This document shows positions 1 through 11,105 of a DNA stretch of 45,250 nt, piece after piece; position 1 is the first letter of the stretch; the number at the start of each line of letters is the position of its first letter. Under the pieces are notes generated by a model. The model was given only the letters and a program-made list of their open reading frames with translations. It did not search any database and had not been told where the DNA came from. A program made the translations under genes and the position numbers. Source of the stretch: a virus; IMG/VR virus record IMGVR_UViG_3300031857_000378, positions 1-45,250 of that record. One strand, written 5' to 3'.

Positions 1-3000
1 AATCTATTTAAAGGTTTATTTACTAATACAGATAGTACTACAGTTTTATTTGATAAGATTAATTCTGGTGCATTTGTAAATAGTACATTCCAATTTAATA
101 GATTTAATGGTAATGATACAGCATTTAAACTATTACCTAGAAGTTATAATAAAGCTGCAGGTCTTAGATACTTTACAGCTACACAAAGTAGATTATTAAT
201 TAATACAATAACTGCTAAAGTTCATAAAGCTGTATTAAATGGTGATACAAGACCTAAATCTGAGATTATAGATGACTTAGTTAAACAAAGATATGATGAG
301 TTAGAAAATGATGGTTATGCTTATGTAGATACATTAACAGCTCAAGGTAAAACTGATTTAGCTGAGAAAGTATCATCTGATATTGAAGACCAACAATTTG
401 TATTAAGTCCTGATAGTTTAAAAGGTAAAGCTTATGGTTTACTTAAATCCGAAGTATTAAATCGTTTAGAGTTATTCAGTTATGTAGATAAGGACATTGA
501 TTCATCAGAAGATGCTGAAGATGGTAGTGATGTAATTGATAATGATGCTAATGAAATTGCAGAACAATTAGGTTCTAAAGATGCTTGGTTAACAGGTGGT
601 CATGATTCATTATCTAAAATCATTAAACAATATATTGCTTTTACTACTTATACTAAGAAAGATCCTTTAACTGGTAAGGAAACAGAATTTGGTGTAGATG
701 AAGTTACATTATATAATGGTTTAATCCGTATATTATCAGATACTAAAGAAGCTGATATGTTAAATAAGTTATCAGTAGTTGCTGAATCAAATGATAATAT
801 CAAAGCATTCTTAGATAGAATTTCAAAAGAAATGAATATTGTTAAGAATGAAGATGGTACTTATAATTTGAATAACATTAATCCTGAAGCTTATAATACT
901 TTTAGATTGTTTATATCAAACTTCAAAAAGTCTAAAGCATCACAATTGATGATTACTTATGCAGCTGGTGAAGTAGAAGATTATAAAGTATTTAATGCTA
1001 ATACAAATGACCCTAAGAAAGTATCTAGAGATCAATGGTTTAATGCATTACATTACATTAAAGAAACTAACAAATTAACTCCTAAGCAATTAGGTGATTA
1101 TATTAAAGATGCTAATAAATCTTTAGTAATTGGTAACAATCCTAAAGAATTAAAGTATCTTACTGAAGCAGATTTAGATAAACAAGCAACTGACTTAGTT
1201 AAGAATTTAGCTAAGGTTGGTATTGAAGTGTCTAAAGTTTATGCTAAATACTCTATTGTAAGAGCTAAACAAGATGCTGTAGCAGAGTATAATAATAAGA
1301 ATGAAAATCCTATATTACCAGCAAGTGTAATATCTGATAAAGCATTGAACTTATTATCATTATACAATGTTACACCTATTACAAGTGATTTATTAGTAGG
1401 TAATAATGGATTTAACTTAAGTTCATTATTAGCTAAGAATGAAGACCCTTATAACAGTGATAATGATATTAATAGTAGATTAGAAGAAATAGCTGATGCA
1501 AATAGTTATTTTGATGAGTCTATTGGTAATAGTTCATTTACTAATGCTGAAGGTAATAGAGTATATGAGATTATTAATTTATCTTATGTATTGGATAAAG
1601 TTAATGATTTTAAATCTGATACTTATTGGAATAAGGTTAAAGAGGGTAAAGGACTTACAGAAGTTGAATCTAAGAACTTTAAATTTATTTCTGGTAATTA
1701 CTTATTAAACAAACATTATGATGCTTTAAAACGCATAGAATTAAATATTATTAATGGTTTTAGAAATGAAGCTGATAAAGAAGGTATTACATATGGTTCA
1801 TATGATAAACGTACTTACTTTGCAACAGCTTTAGCATTGTTTGGTAAAAAGACTAAAGGTGGTTTAGTAAGATATATCTTTAGACAAAATGAAGCTTCAA
1901 GTACTGCTTATGTATCTACAGCACCTAAAATTAGTGCTTTAAATGCTAAAGGTGGTTTATCTGTTGAAGTTAGAGATGCATTCTATGATAAATTCTTATC
2001 AGAGTTTAATAGAATATCTGAAGAATATAAATTAGTAGGTTCTGAACAAGAAGTTATTAAAGGTTATAATGATTCTACTAAAGCAGGTAGAGCTTATAGA
2101 TTTACTGAGTTTAGTTACTTAGCATTCATTGACCCTAAGTTATTTAATAACTTAAACAGAATGGCTCAAGAAGGTAACTTAGATGAGTTAAAAGCTAATG
2201 AGAATAAGGTTAAGAATGCTATTGAATATTACTTATTACAAGAAGGTTATACAAGATTTAAAGAAGAATTAGAGTCTATTGGTTTTATTACTAAGAATAA
2301 TAACTTTGTACCTAAAACTTTAATAGCTGAATATGGTGATTTAGATAAAGCTTTAAAAGAGTTTTATATTAATGATTACTTAATGTCTAATAGTATTAAT
2401 GAACTATTAGATGGTGATTATGCATTGTCTAGAGCTTCTAAAGGATTTAAAACTATTACTGTAGATGGTATAGAAGTTGAAGTACCTAAGAATGCTTTTG
2501 GTATAGATATATCAAAACGTAATAAAGGTGGTATGGCTTCTGGTCCAGACTATGGTAAAGGTACTCATAAAGTAGCTTATATCAATGATATAAATACTTA
2601 TATTGTAACTAATGCTGTTGATGGTTCATTAATCAGAGTTACTGAACAAGATGGTAAATTCTTTGATAAGGATGGTAATGAGTATAATGAAAAGCAACTT
2701 AGTAAAATTACTACTAATGACGCTCAATCATATGCATCACAATATCATCATATCTTTGGTTCAATGAGATTAGGACGTTTAGATAAACGTGCTATGAATA
2801 TTTATAAGGATTTAATTCAATTTACTAAGCGTGATGCTGAAGGTAATATTGTTAGAAATATTAGTATACCTGAAGTAGACCAAGAGTATTTAGAAAAGTC
2901 TATGGCTAGTGCTAATAGTAAAAAGACTATTACATTTGATGGTATTGCAGGTATTTATCATAAGTTATCTGAAGCAGGTTTATGGAGAAGTTCCATAAGT

Positions 3001-6000
3001 TATATTGAAGATGCTGATGTAGATTCTTTTGTAGAATATACAAATGCTATTAATACATTATTATTTAATGATAGAACTGATAGTAAAATATACAAAGCTT
3101 TAGTAGCTGAGTTAGCAGATTTATATAAGCCTATTCCAGGTATGGAGTACTTACATAACTTAGCTAATAAAATGGATAAAGCTAATATTGACCAAGCTAT
3201 TACAGAGAGTGCTTCTAAAGGAGCTACTGTTAAACCTGTAGATAGTTTTGATGGTGATTTAAATGAATCATCTACTAATATTAGAAATAATGCTAAACGT
3301 TTACAAACTGAAACACCAACTGGTAAAGATGTAATTACTGCTGGTTCACAATTAATTAACTTAATTGATACTGAATTAGACGATGATTATGAAATAGATG
3401 GTTATGGTACATTAGGTTCTATTAGAGATACTTATAGAAAGTTAATGTCTGAAACTAGAGATAATAGTTTTAAACAAGCTATGAAGTATATTGAACTATT
3501 TAAAGATGGTTCTGTAGACATTACTAAGTTAAGAGAGAAGTTAGTACGTGCATTAGAAGCTAATAATGCTGATGAATCAATGATGGAATTGTTTGATAAA
3601 GGTTATAACTTAAACTTATCAGCAATCATTGATAAAGCAGAACAAATTGTATTAGCTCATTTTAGTAAAGGTGTATTGAATCAAAAGGTTAATGGTACTA
3701 AGGTATCATTAATGTCTGATGCTGGTATTACAGTGATTAGAAATGAAGATGGTTCTGTAGTAGGCTTCCATGAAGTTGCTAGAAATCCTGAAAAATATGC
3801 AAATTACCAAAAATCATCATTAAGATATAATGTTAAAGATGCTCAAGGTAAGAGATTTAGTGAATGTATGTTATCAGAACGTATATTAACTAAACATGGT
3901 CTTAAGTTAGGTGATACTCTTAGTTATGAAGATATTAAGAATTACCCTGATTTATTTAAGGCTATAGGTTACCGTATTCCTACACAAGGACATCAATCTA
4001 TGATGGCTTTTAAAATAGTAGGTTTATTACCTAACTATTATGAAGGTGTTGGTATATTCCCACAAGAGATTGTATATCTATCAGGAGCTGACTTTGATAT
4101 TGACTCAGAGTTTATCCAATTACCTCAATTCTGGATTAAGAAAGGTAAACCTGTAGTATATGGTAGTGAAACTACTATTGAAGAAAAGTTTGAAGCTCTT
4201 AAGTATTATAACTTACATTATAACAAAGAGTTTAAAGCTGAATATAAGAAACAACTAAAAGCTACTGATAAACCTAATAAAGATTTAATATACAAATCTG
4301 TATCTGAATTCTTTAATATACCTACTGATGTTAAATCTTTAGGTGATTATAGACCAAATGCTACACTTAATAATGAAGCATTAGGATTAATGATTGCTAT
4401 GTTAACTAATGATTATGTACAAAGTAATAGTGCTAACAGTGGTACTACTACTGACCCATTAGCTGAAGTAGCTGATAGTATTAATGAGTTATTAGATAAA
4501 GGTGTTCAAAATAGTACTAAAAAAGTACCTGATGATTATTTATCAGCAAGTGATATAAATGGTAAATCTATATCTAATGCTAAGAATAGTGCAGGTAAAG
4601 CAGGTATTGGTATTGTAGCTAATAAGGTACAACAATTAACGTTGTTATTGAAGAATAATAAAGGGGTTGGTACATCATTAAGAGCAAATGCATTTAAATG
4701 GTCTATAGGTGGTAAAGAGTCTAATGGTTATATGACTGTTGTAGATGGAGTTCGTGTAATGGATATTATGGGTGTAGCGTTAAACGTTATGACTGATAAT
4801 GCTAAAGACCCTATTGCAGGTAATATGAACTTATCATTAGAATTATTAAATGGTTATACAGAGATGTTAGCTCAAGGTGCTGATAAGTATCAAGCAGCTT
4901 TAGTATTAAATCAACCATCTGTACAATTATATGGTAAGTTAAAACAAATACCTAACTATACATTAACTAATACTGATGAAGATGCTTTAAGTAATGTTAA
5001 TAAAATCTTTAAAGCAGCTATAGCTAAGATAGTATATGGTACATATGATAAAGCTACATTAGATAATTTAGAAGCTAATGTATTACAAAAATATGGTATT
5101 GATTTAAATAATCCTAAACCTGTTAACTTAAATGTTAAACAGATGGAAGGAGTATTAACTAAAGATGCTGATATTTTAAATACAGATACTTATAAGTTAT
5201 TACAAATCAATGCTTTAGTTCAATTCAGAGAGTTGGAAAAACAAGCTGATGATATTAGTAATTTAAATACTTACTTAACGTTAAATCAAGGTTTAGACAT
5301 ATCATTTGCTGAATTAAGACATAACTTAGATAAAGCTTTAGATAAGTTAAGTACTAATACTAATCCTTCTGTACACGTTGAAGCATTACCTTTAGTTAAA
5401 GAAGATGCGTTAACTTATGGTAATATTAGTAAAGCTTATGAAGTATTAGATAAAGGTGCTAAGATATTTATTGAACAATCTAAATTATTTAGAAGTGCTA
5501 CAGATGGATTAAAGTATTCATTAAATGATAGTTACTTAAATAAAAAGAAGAATGTTAAGACTGTATCAAGAGATTTCTTAAGTTATGTATCAACATATAG
5601 CTTTAAGAAGTATTTAAATGATATTATAACTACTGAAACTAATGAAACTAAGAAACTTGAAGCTGAGAATAAACTTAAAGGTTTAAACTATGCTTTAGTA
5701 TATCCTGAATTAGGTTCTACAATAGCTCAACAATTAACTGAATTAAAGAATAGTGATAAAGCTTATATTAGAAATAACCCTTTAATCAAATACTTAAAGC
5801 CTGTTGCTAAAGCTGATGATAAGAAAGGTATTGATTATATTGATGGTAAATCCTTTGCAAAAGAATCTAGAGAAACTATATCAACATTAGTTGATGGTTT
5901 TAAAGAATTGATGTTTAATACTGATCCGCAAGTTAATCAATTTGCTATAAACTTATTCAACTATAGCATCATTAAGGATAACTTACAATTTAAGTTTGGT

Positions 6001-7224
6001 TCTATATTAAAGTATTTAGCACCAGGTATGTTTCATACTTACTCTGGTACATTAGATACAATTAATGATGCACTAAACACAGGTAACAATAACATATTAT
6101 CAGATTTTGATACTATGGGTTATGAGTTTAGAAAGTTATTTGTAACTTATATTAATAATAAGAAGAATACTACTAAGTATAAATCTGTTAAAGATAATAG
6201 TTTTACTAAAGTCGAAGGTAATGATATTAAGTTTGATTTAAGTAATGTTATGAATGATGCTAAAGCATTAACTCAAGTAAATGATATATTTGAGAATCAT
6301 ATTAATGACGCAGGTAAGTATGAAGGATTTGAATTCCCTCAATTCTATACATTCAATGGTAATGTATATGAATTAAAGAATGTAAATGATTATCCTCATT
6401 CACCTAAAGATGCTTATGGTAATGGTTATAGAGCAGTATACACTAAGTTAGAATATCATGGTAATGCTAATGTATCACCATATTCATTTACAACTTATGA
6501 TGATGCTGTTAGAAATGATAAACAAATAGCAGAGTATAATAAACCTGTTAAAGAAGTTAAAGAAGTTCCTATTAAACCTCAAAATGTAACAAATACATCT
6601 GAAACTATTAATATTTATGCAGGTACAAATGAAAATGCAGAATTAAGTAATTTTGCTAATAGACCTTTTGATATTAAAGGGCAAAAATTCAATACTGTTG
6701 AAGGAGCTTTTCAGGCTGCTAAGTTAGCATTTACTCAAAACTTTTTGAATACTGGTAAATTAGATGATGCTGAAAAATCAATATTAGAAAATTTAAGAAC
6801 TGCAAATGGTCCCCAAGCTAAATCTATGGGTAGACATATTGTAGGATTAAACGTTCATGAATGGGATAAAGTATCTAGTAATAGAATGTTAAATTTTATA
6901 AGAGAATCTTTTAAACAAAATCCAGATGCTTTGTCTAAACTACTTGCAACAGGTAATGCTACTCTTACACATACTCAAGATAAAGGTAAGTGGGGTAAAG
7001 AATTCCCAAGATTATTAATGCAAGTTAGAGATGAATTACGTAATACTGTTAAACAAACATCTGTTTCAAAACCAGATATTATAAAAAAGAATCCATTTGA
7101 TTTGGTAGATCCAGCAGATTTAGCTAACTTTGTAAATGTTAGTATTACAAATGATTATGAATCATTTACAAGTGATGATTTAGGTTTAAATGATGATTTA
7201 ACAACAGACGATTTTAAATGTTAA
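1..7224 (+). CDS. Virion RNA polymerase of crAss-like phage, C-terminal part, with a NADAR domain (5' end outside window)
   Basis: The frame is open from the first base, so this is the last ~2407 residues of a longer protein. The motif SGADFDID lies at window codons 1361-1368 (nt 4081-4104). DFDID is the metal-binding aspartate motif of the single-chain virion RNA polymerases of crAss-like phages, which are injected to transcribe early genes. Around it are long alpha/beta stretches typical of this giant family. Near the end, window codons ~2203-2348 (nt 6607-7044) match a NADAR/YbiA-like domain: SNF, a VEGAFQAAK helix, AKSMGRH, a WDKVSSNRM segment, TGNATL, KWGKEF and LLMQVRDEL. NADAR enzymes bind or hydrolyse ADP-ribose conjugates, some acting on ADP-ribosylated guanine in DNA. 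The RNA polymerase call is strong by motif and context; the NADAR role is inferred. Genes downstream follow closely on the same strand. Confidence 0.85.
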   Translation, partial: NLFKGLFTNTDSTTVLFDKINSGAFVNSTFQFNRFNGNDTAFKLLPRSYNKAAGLRYFTATQSRLLINTITAKVHKAVLNGDTRPKSEIIDDLVKQRYDELENDGYAYVDTLTAQGKTDLAEKVSSDIEDQQFVLSPDSLKGKAYGLLKSEVLNRLELFSYVDKDIDSSEDAEDGSDVIDNDANEIAEQLGSKDAWLTGGHDSLSKIIKQYIAFTTYTKKDPLTGKETEFGVDEVTLYNGLIRILSDTKEADMLNKLSVVAESNDNIKAFLDRISKEMNIVKNEDGTYNLNNINPEAYNTFRLFISNFKKSKASQLMITYAAGEVEDYKVFNANTNDPKKVSRDQWFNALHYIKETNKLTPKQLGDYIKDANKSLVIGNNPKELKYLTEADLDKQATDLVKNLAKVGIEVSKVYAKYSIVRAKQDAVAEYNNKNENPILPASVISDKALNLLSLYNVTPITSDLLVGNNGFNLSSLLAKNEDPYNSDNDINSRLEEIADANSYFDESIGNSSFTNAEGNRVYEIINLSYVLDKVNDFKSDTYWNKVKEGKGLTEVESKNFKFISGNYLLNKHYDALKRIELNIINGFRNEADKEGITYGSYDKRTYFATALALFGKKTKGGLVRYIFRQNEASSTAYVSTAPKISALNAKGGLSVEVRDAFYDKFLSEFNRISEEYKLVGSEQEVIKGYNDSTKAGRAYRFTEFSYLAFIDPKLFNNLNRMAQEGNLDELKANENKVKNAIEYYLLQEGYTRFKEELESIGFITKNNNFVPKTLIAEYGDLDKALKEFYINDYLMSNSINELLDGDYALSRASKGFKTITVDGIEVEVPKNAFGIDISKRNKGGMASGPDYGKGTHKVAYINDINTYIVTNAVDGSLIRVTEQDGKFFDKDGNEYNEKQLSKITTNDAQSYASQYHHIFGSMRLGRLDKRAMNIYKDLIQFTKRDAEGNIVRNISIPEVDQEYLEKSMASANSKKTITFDGIAGIYHKLSEAGLWRSSISYIEDADVDSFVEYTNAINTLLFNDRTDSKIYKALVAELADLYKPIPGMEYLHNLANKMDKANIDQAITESASKGATVKPVDSFDGDLNESSTNIRNNAKRLQTETPTGKDVITAGSQLINLIDTELDDDYEIDGYGTLGSIRDTYRKLMSETRDNSFKQAMKYIELFKDGSVDITKLREKLVRALEANNADESMMELFDKGYNLNLSAIIDKAEQIVLAHFSKGVLNQKVNGTKVSLMSDAGITVIRNEDGSVVGFHEVARNPEKYANYQKSSLRYNVKDAQGKRFSECMLSERILTKHGLKLGDTLSYEDIKNYPDLFKAIGYRIPTQGHQSMMAFKIVGLLPNYYEGVGIFPQEIVYLSGADFDIDSEFIQLPQFWIKKGKPVVYGSETTIEEKFEALKYYNLHYNKEFKAEYKKQLKATDKPNKDLIYKSVSEFFNIPTDVKSLGDYRPNATLNNEALGLMIAMLTNDYVQSNSANSGTTTDPLAEVADSINELLDKGVQNSTKKVPDDYLSASDINGKSISNAKNSAGKAGIGIVANKVQQLTLLLKNNKGVGTSLRANAFKWSIGGKESNGYMTVVDGVRVMDIMGVALNVMTDNAKDPIAGNMNLSLELLNGYTEMLAQGADKYQAALVLNQPSVQLYGKLKQIPNYTLTNTDEDALSNVNKIFKAAIAKIVYGTYDKATLDNLEANVLQKYGIDLNNPKPVNLNVKQMEGVLTKDADILNTDTYKLLQINALVQFRELEKQADDISNLNTYLTLNQGLDISFAELRHNLDKALDKLSTNTNPSVHVEALPLVKEDALTYGNISKAYEVLDKGAKIFIEQSKLFRSATDGLKYSLNDSYLNKKKNVKTVSRDFLSYVSTYSFKKYLNDIITTETNETKKLEAENKLKGLNYALVYPELGSTIAQQLTELKNSDKAYIRNNPLIKYLKPVAKADDKKGIDYIDGKSFAKESRETISTLVDGFKELMFNTDPQVNQFAINLFNYSIIKDNLQFKFGSILKYLAPGMFHTYSGTLDTINDALNTGNNNILSDFDTMGYEFRKLFVTYINNKKNTTKYKSVKDNSFTKVEGNDIKFDLSNVMNDAKALTQVNDIFENHINDAGKYEGFEFPQFYTFNGNVYELKNVNDYPHSPKDAYGNGYRAVYTKLEYHGNANVSPYSFTTYDDAVRNDKQIAEYNKPVKEVKEVPIKPQNVTNTSETINIYAGTNENAELSNFANRPFDIKGQKFNTVEGAFQAAKLAFTQNFLNTGKLDDAEKSILENLRTANGPQAKSMGRHIVGLNVHEWDKVSSNRMLNFIRESFKQNPDALSKLLATGNATLTHTQDKGKWGKEFPRLLMQVRDELRNTVKQTSVSKPDIIKKNPFDLVDPADLANFVNVSITNDYESFTSDDLGLNDDLTTDDFKC

Positions 7225-7227
7225 GAT

Positions 7228-7656
7228 ATGGCAAAATTATGTGATTTAGGTATTATACAACTTGTTAGACAAGAAGTTAGTGATAAGCCTTGGTATGGAT
7301 ATAATGAAGAGAAAGAACCTAATTTTATTGAGATTAAATCCTCACCTAAAAATAAGGTAAATACTGGTAGTTTTATAGGTGTAGCAAATAGTACTGCACA
7401 AATATTAAATAGAAATATTAATAAAACTGTAGATATTGGTACAGTATTTTATGGGGTATTAGATTATAAAGGTAAGGTAGGGGTTATTATAGCTCCTACC
7501 GATACACAATTAAAGTTATTAAATGCTAAAGAAGATGCCGAAAGAGCTGCTATATTAGCTGAAGAAGAAGAGTCTAAATATAATTTTGATGTAGAGCATC
7601 AGATTATTGAGGATAAAATAAGAAGTGGTGAAATTAAACAAATCTGTGAAGTATAA
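7228..7656 (+). CDS. Hypothetical protein, 142 aa, in virion RNA polymerase cluster
   Basis: I do not recognise the family. The start lies 3 nt after the stop of the RNA polymerase gene, and the stop TAA shares one base with the next ATG (TAATG at 7654-7658), so it is translationally coupled in the late or virion operon. The middle (residues ~45-90) is beta-rich with many small residues, followed by an alanine/glutamate-rich helix (~96-115, AKEDAERAAILAEEEES) that may form a coiled coil. No signal peptide or membrane segment is visible. Position between two giant virion proteins suggests a co-packaged or assembly role, but this is inference. Confidence 0.75.
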   Translation: MAKLCDLGIIQLVRQEVSDKPWYGYNEEKEPNFIEIKSSPKNKVNTGSFIGVANSTAQILNRNINKTVDIGTVFYGVLDYKGKVGVIIAPTDTQLKLLNAKEDAERAAILAEEEESKYNFDVEHQIIEDKIRSGEIKQICEV

Positions 7657-10600
7657 TGAGTTGTAAATATATTTATAAAGGTAAAACGTATGACTATAGT
7701 GAATTAGTTGATTATGTTTCAAAAACTAAAGATTCACTTACAGATTTGAGCTCTGATGAACTTAAATCATTCGCTGAAGGTATAATACCAGAAACTATTA
7801 AAACTATCTCTAATCGTTCATATGAACGTCTAATAGGTACTATTAATAAACAGGTAGAAGCATTAAGAAAAAGGTTGATAGATTTTGAATCTGCAACTGA
7901 AAGGAAAGGTTATATTCCTAAAGAAGAAACTGTTAATAGAATTAAAGATTTAGAAGATAAGTTAAATAGTTTAGAGGATGTTAATAAATTCTTTGAAATA
8001 GCTCGTTATGTACATAATGAATTAGAGCTTATACATACATTCTTAGAAGGTTCACCAGATGGTACTAAACACTTTGATATGTCTAAAGAAGAACATATTA
8101 GAGCTTTATTGGAAATTGAAAAACAATTAGCTACATATAAAGATTTAGCTACAGCTTTACCTGAATATGAAGAATATGATAATACTATTAAGAATGCAGC
8201 TAAAGATATAAATATTTTATTTAAAGATATAAATGAGTCTATTATTGAGAAGAATGCAACATATCTTGAAAACTTTATGGATTATAACTCTAAGCAGGAT
8301 ATAACTAAAGAAGATATAAAAGAATTCTTAAAAGAATCTAAAGATATTTCAATACAAGAAATGTATTTAGGTGGTATGAGTAATAGTATGGATAAACTAT
8401 TAACATTACTCCAAAAACATGTTGAGGAGAAACGTCAAGAAGTTTATGAGATTACTGAACAACATAAAGAAACTATTAGTAAAAATCAAGCTGAGTTGAA
8501 TAAACTTGGTGTAACAGACCATAATTGGATGTTACAAAAAGATGCTAATGGTAAACTTAATGGTAGATATATTACACCTGTAAATGGTAAATATTATACT
8601 CATAGTAGAGAAGTAAGAGCTAAGTTAAAAGATGAATTAGGTAATAAACGTGAGTTTATTGTTAAACCTGATAATGAATTAACGGAAGATGATAAGAAAC
8701 ATAATTTAGCATTAGCTAATGATAAGAAAGTTGTATCACAATTTTTAAAAGCTGAACAAGTTAATGAAGATGGTTCAATTGTAGATGGTGATAATCATAG
8801 ATATACTCAAGAATTTAAGGATGAAAGAGCTAAGTTTGAAGAGTATAAGTTTGTAAAAGGTGAAGGTAATAAATGGGTTCAAAAAGCATTTATAGAAGGT
8901 TCTACTGATACAAATGGTAATCCTATTACAGAAGAACAATATAATCGCTTATATAAGCTATTTAGACGTAAATACTATACTGAACCTAAGTTAACTTATA
9001 TGCTTAAATCAAAGTATGATAAAGCTACTAATAGATATTATAAAGATGGTAGTGTTGTACAAGTTGAAGTAACTTATGTTAAACCTGATTATGTAGAAGT
9101 TATTACTACTAAGAATGGTAAAATAACTGAATATGCGGATAAAGATTATTATAAATTAATGACTGATGATTCAGCTATAGGTAAAGCTAAACGTAATTAT
9201 TATGAGTTTTATGTTAAAACTTCTAATGAATTATTATCTAAATTACCTTTAGATGTTCAGTATACAATGAAGAATAAGTTATTCAGAGTTAGAGGTTCTT
9301 TAGCTAAGGATATGAGTGCTAATGGTATAGGATTTATGAATATGGTTAAAAAGTCTATTCGTAAGTTTATCAATCCTGATATTATCTTTAGTAGTAGAAA
9401 AACTGATGAAAATGGTGATTTAATTGAAGATGTACCTATTTTATTTGTAGGTGATTTTAAAAATAATGAGAAGATTACTAAGTTAAATAATCAGTTAGCT
9501 AAGTTACAAGAAGAATTAAGACTTAATCCTAAAGATACTAAACTTGTAAAACGTATATCTACATTAAAAAATACTATACTTATTGAAGAAAATAAACTTA
9601 CTATTGATGAATTAGAATTAGATTTATCTAAATCCTTAGTTAGAGCAGCTGAAATGGCTGAGAACTATAATATCATGAAACAAGCTGAAACTACTTTATT
9701 AGTAGCTAAGAATATGATTAAAGATAAAAGATTCTTTAAAATAACTAGTTCAGGTGAAAAAGAGTATTTAAAAGGTGAGTCTAATGTTCAAAAGAGATTA
9801 GATATATATATGAGAATGATATTTTATTCTACTAGTGATAAGAATAATAATAAAATATCAAAGATTATTCAGAATATGAATAGTTATACAGCATTTAAGA
9901 CACTAGGTTTAAATCCATTCTCTGCTATTAATAACCGTATTATGGCTGGTATTAATAATAGAATTGAAGCTTATGGTAAGCAATTTGGTTATAATACTTC
10001 ACATATGAATAGAGCTGCAGCTATTAAGCAAGCTCATGTAACAGGTATGGCTTGGTTAGATAAGTTTACTGATAAAGATCCTTATAGTAAAGTACCTAAA
10101 GATAAGTTCCAAGCTATGTTAAAGAAGTTTAACTGGTTAGAATTAGCTCATAGTGATTATGATAGAGGTTCATTTATTAATGAATTAATGTTTAGTGGTA
10201 TTAGTGCTGGTGAGTATTTAGCTCAATCTACAAGTGCTATAGCTAAGTTATTAAGTGTTGAGGTTACTAATGATAAAGGTGAAACAACTAACTTATGGGA
10301 TGTTTATGATTTTAAAGATGGTAAAGTAACTATTAAAGAAGGTTATACTTTTAGTGATGAAGCTCGTAGAAAGCTTACAGTTGATATTAGGAACATGAAT
10401 AAGATTATCCATGGTAACTACTCAGATACAGATAAAGTTGCATTACAAGAGTCTGCTTTAGGTTCTACAGCCCTTCAATTTAAGAAATGGATGTATAACT
10501 TTGCTAAAAATAGATTTGGTAATACATATTTTGATGAAACTACAGGTGATTATCAAGAAGGTAGATATAGAACAGCTTTAAATTTTATAAGATTTATAAA

Positions 10601-11105
10601 AGCTGGTAGTGTGAGAGATTTCAACTCTGTTAGAGAAGCTTTTAACTCATTAAATGATTATGAAAAGTCTAATCTTAAAAAATTACAAGCAGAATTTATA
10701 GTATGGACTAGTTCTGTAATGTTATATTATTTATTTGATGCTATAGCTGAAGGTATAGATGATGATGATGAAGAATTAAAGTTTGTAGTTAACTTCCTTA
10801 AAAGACAATCAGATAGAGTTGGTGGTGAGTTAGATGCTATGATTAATCCTCAATCTGTATATAGTAGTATGAAGAACCCATTTGCTGGTTTAACAACTGC
10901 TAAAGGATTAGGTGATGTTATGGTACAAACTGTTAGATTACCATTCTTATATGCTATTGGTGAAGAAGAAAAAGCATATTATGATAAAGGTCCTAATAAA
11001 GGTAATTTAAAACTTGCTAAAGAAATTAATGATGTAATACCAGTATTAAATATGTCAAATCAATTTGATGCAATTATGAATAGTGGAAATTACTATTTTA
11101 GATAA
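7656..11105 (+). CDS. Large virion protein, 1149 aa, probable capsid-packaged (cargo) protein
   Basis: A very large acidic/basic, mostly helical protein at the end of the plus-strand block. In crAss-like phages, genes of this size next to the virion RNA polymerase encode proteins packaged in the capsid and ejected with it; that assignment is by position and size, not by a catalytic motif. Visible features: helical N-terminal ~290 residues with Lys/Glu-rich coiled-coil stretches, a beta-rich middle (~residues 300-500), a long helical region around 620-700 and a C-terminal helical part including an FKKWMYNFAKNRF segment and a short hydrophobic run (VWTSSVMLYYLFDAIAEGI, ~residue 1010). It shares one base with the preceding gene. 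A convergent terminator region follows the stop. Confidence 0.7.
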   Translation: MSCKYIYKGKTYDYSELVDYVSKTKDSLTDLSSDELKSFAEGIIPETIKTISNRSYERLIGTINKQVEALRKRLIDFESATERKGYIPKEETVNRIKDLEDKLNSLEDVNKFFEIARYVHNELELIHTFLEGSPDGTKHFDMSKEEHIRALLEIEKQLATYKDLATALPEYEEYDNTIKNAAKDINILFKDINESIIEKNATYLENFMDYNSKQDITKEDIKEFLKESKDISIQEMYLGGMSNSMDKLLTLLQKHVEEKRQEVYEITEQHKETISKNQAELNKLGVTDHNWMLQKDANGKLNGRYITPVNGKYYTHSREVRAKLKDELGNKREFIVKPDNELTEDDKKHNLALANDKKVVSQFLKAEQVNEDGSIVDGDNHRYTQEFKDERAKFEEYKFVKGEGNKWVQKAFIEGSTDTNGNPITEEQYNRLYKLFRRKYYTEPKLTYMLKSKYDKATNRYYKDGSVVQVEVTYVKPDYVEVITTKNGKITEYADKDYYKLMTDDSAIGKAKRNYYEFYVKTSNELLSKLPLDVQYTMKNKLFRVRGSLAKDMSANGIGFMNMVKKSIRKFINPDIIFSSRKTDENGDLIEDVPILFVGDFKNNEKITKLNNQLAKLQEELRLNPKDTKLVKRISTLKNTILIEENKLTIDELELDLSKSLVRAAEMAENYNIMKQAETTLLVAKNMIKDKRFFKITSSGEKEYLKGESNVQKRLDIYMRMIFYSTSDKNNNKISKIIQNMNSYTAFKTLGLNPFSAINNRIMAGINNRIEAYGKQFGYNTSHMNRAAAIKQAHVTGMAWLDKFTDKDPYSKVPKDKFQAMLKKFNWLELAHSDYDRGSFINELMFSGISAGEYLAQSTSAIAKLLSVEVTNDKGETTNLWDVYDFKDGKVTIKEGYTFSDEARRKLTVDIRNMNKIIHGNYSDTDKVALQESALGSTALQFKKWMYNFAKNRFGNTYFDETTGDYQEGRYRTALNFIRFIKAGSVRDFNSVREAFNSLNDYEKSNLKKLQAEFIVWTSSVMLYYLFDAIAEGIDDDDEELKFVVNFLKRQSDRVGGELDAMINPQSVYSSMKNPFAGLTTAKGLGDVMVQTVRLPFLYAIGEEEKAYYDKGPNKGNLKLAKEINDVIPVLNMSNQFDAIMNSGNYYFR

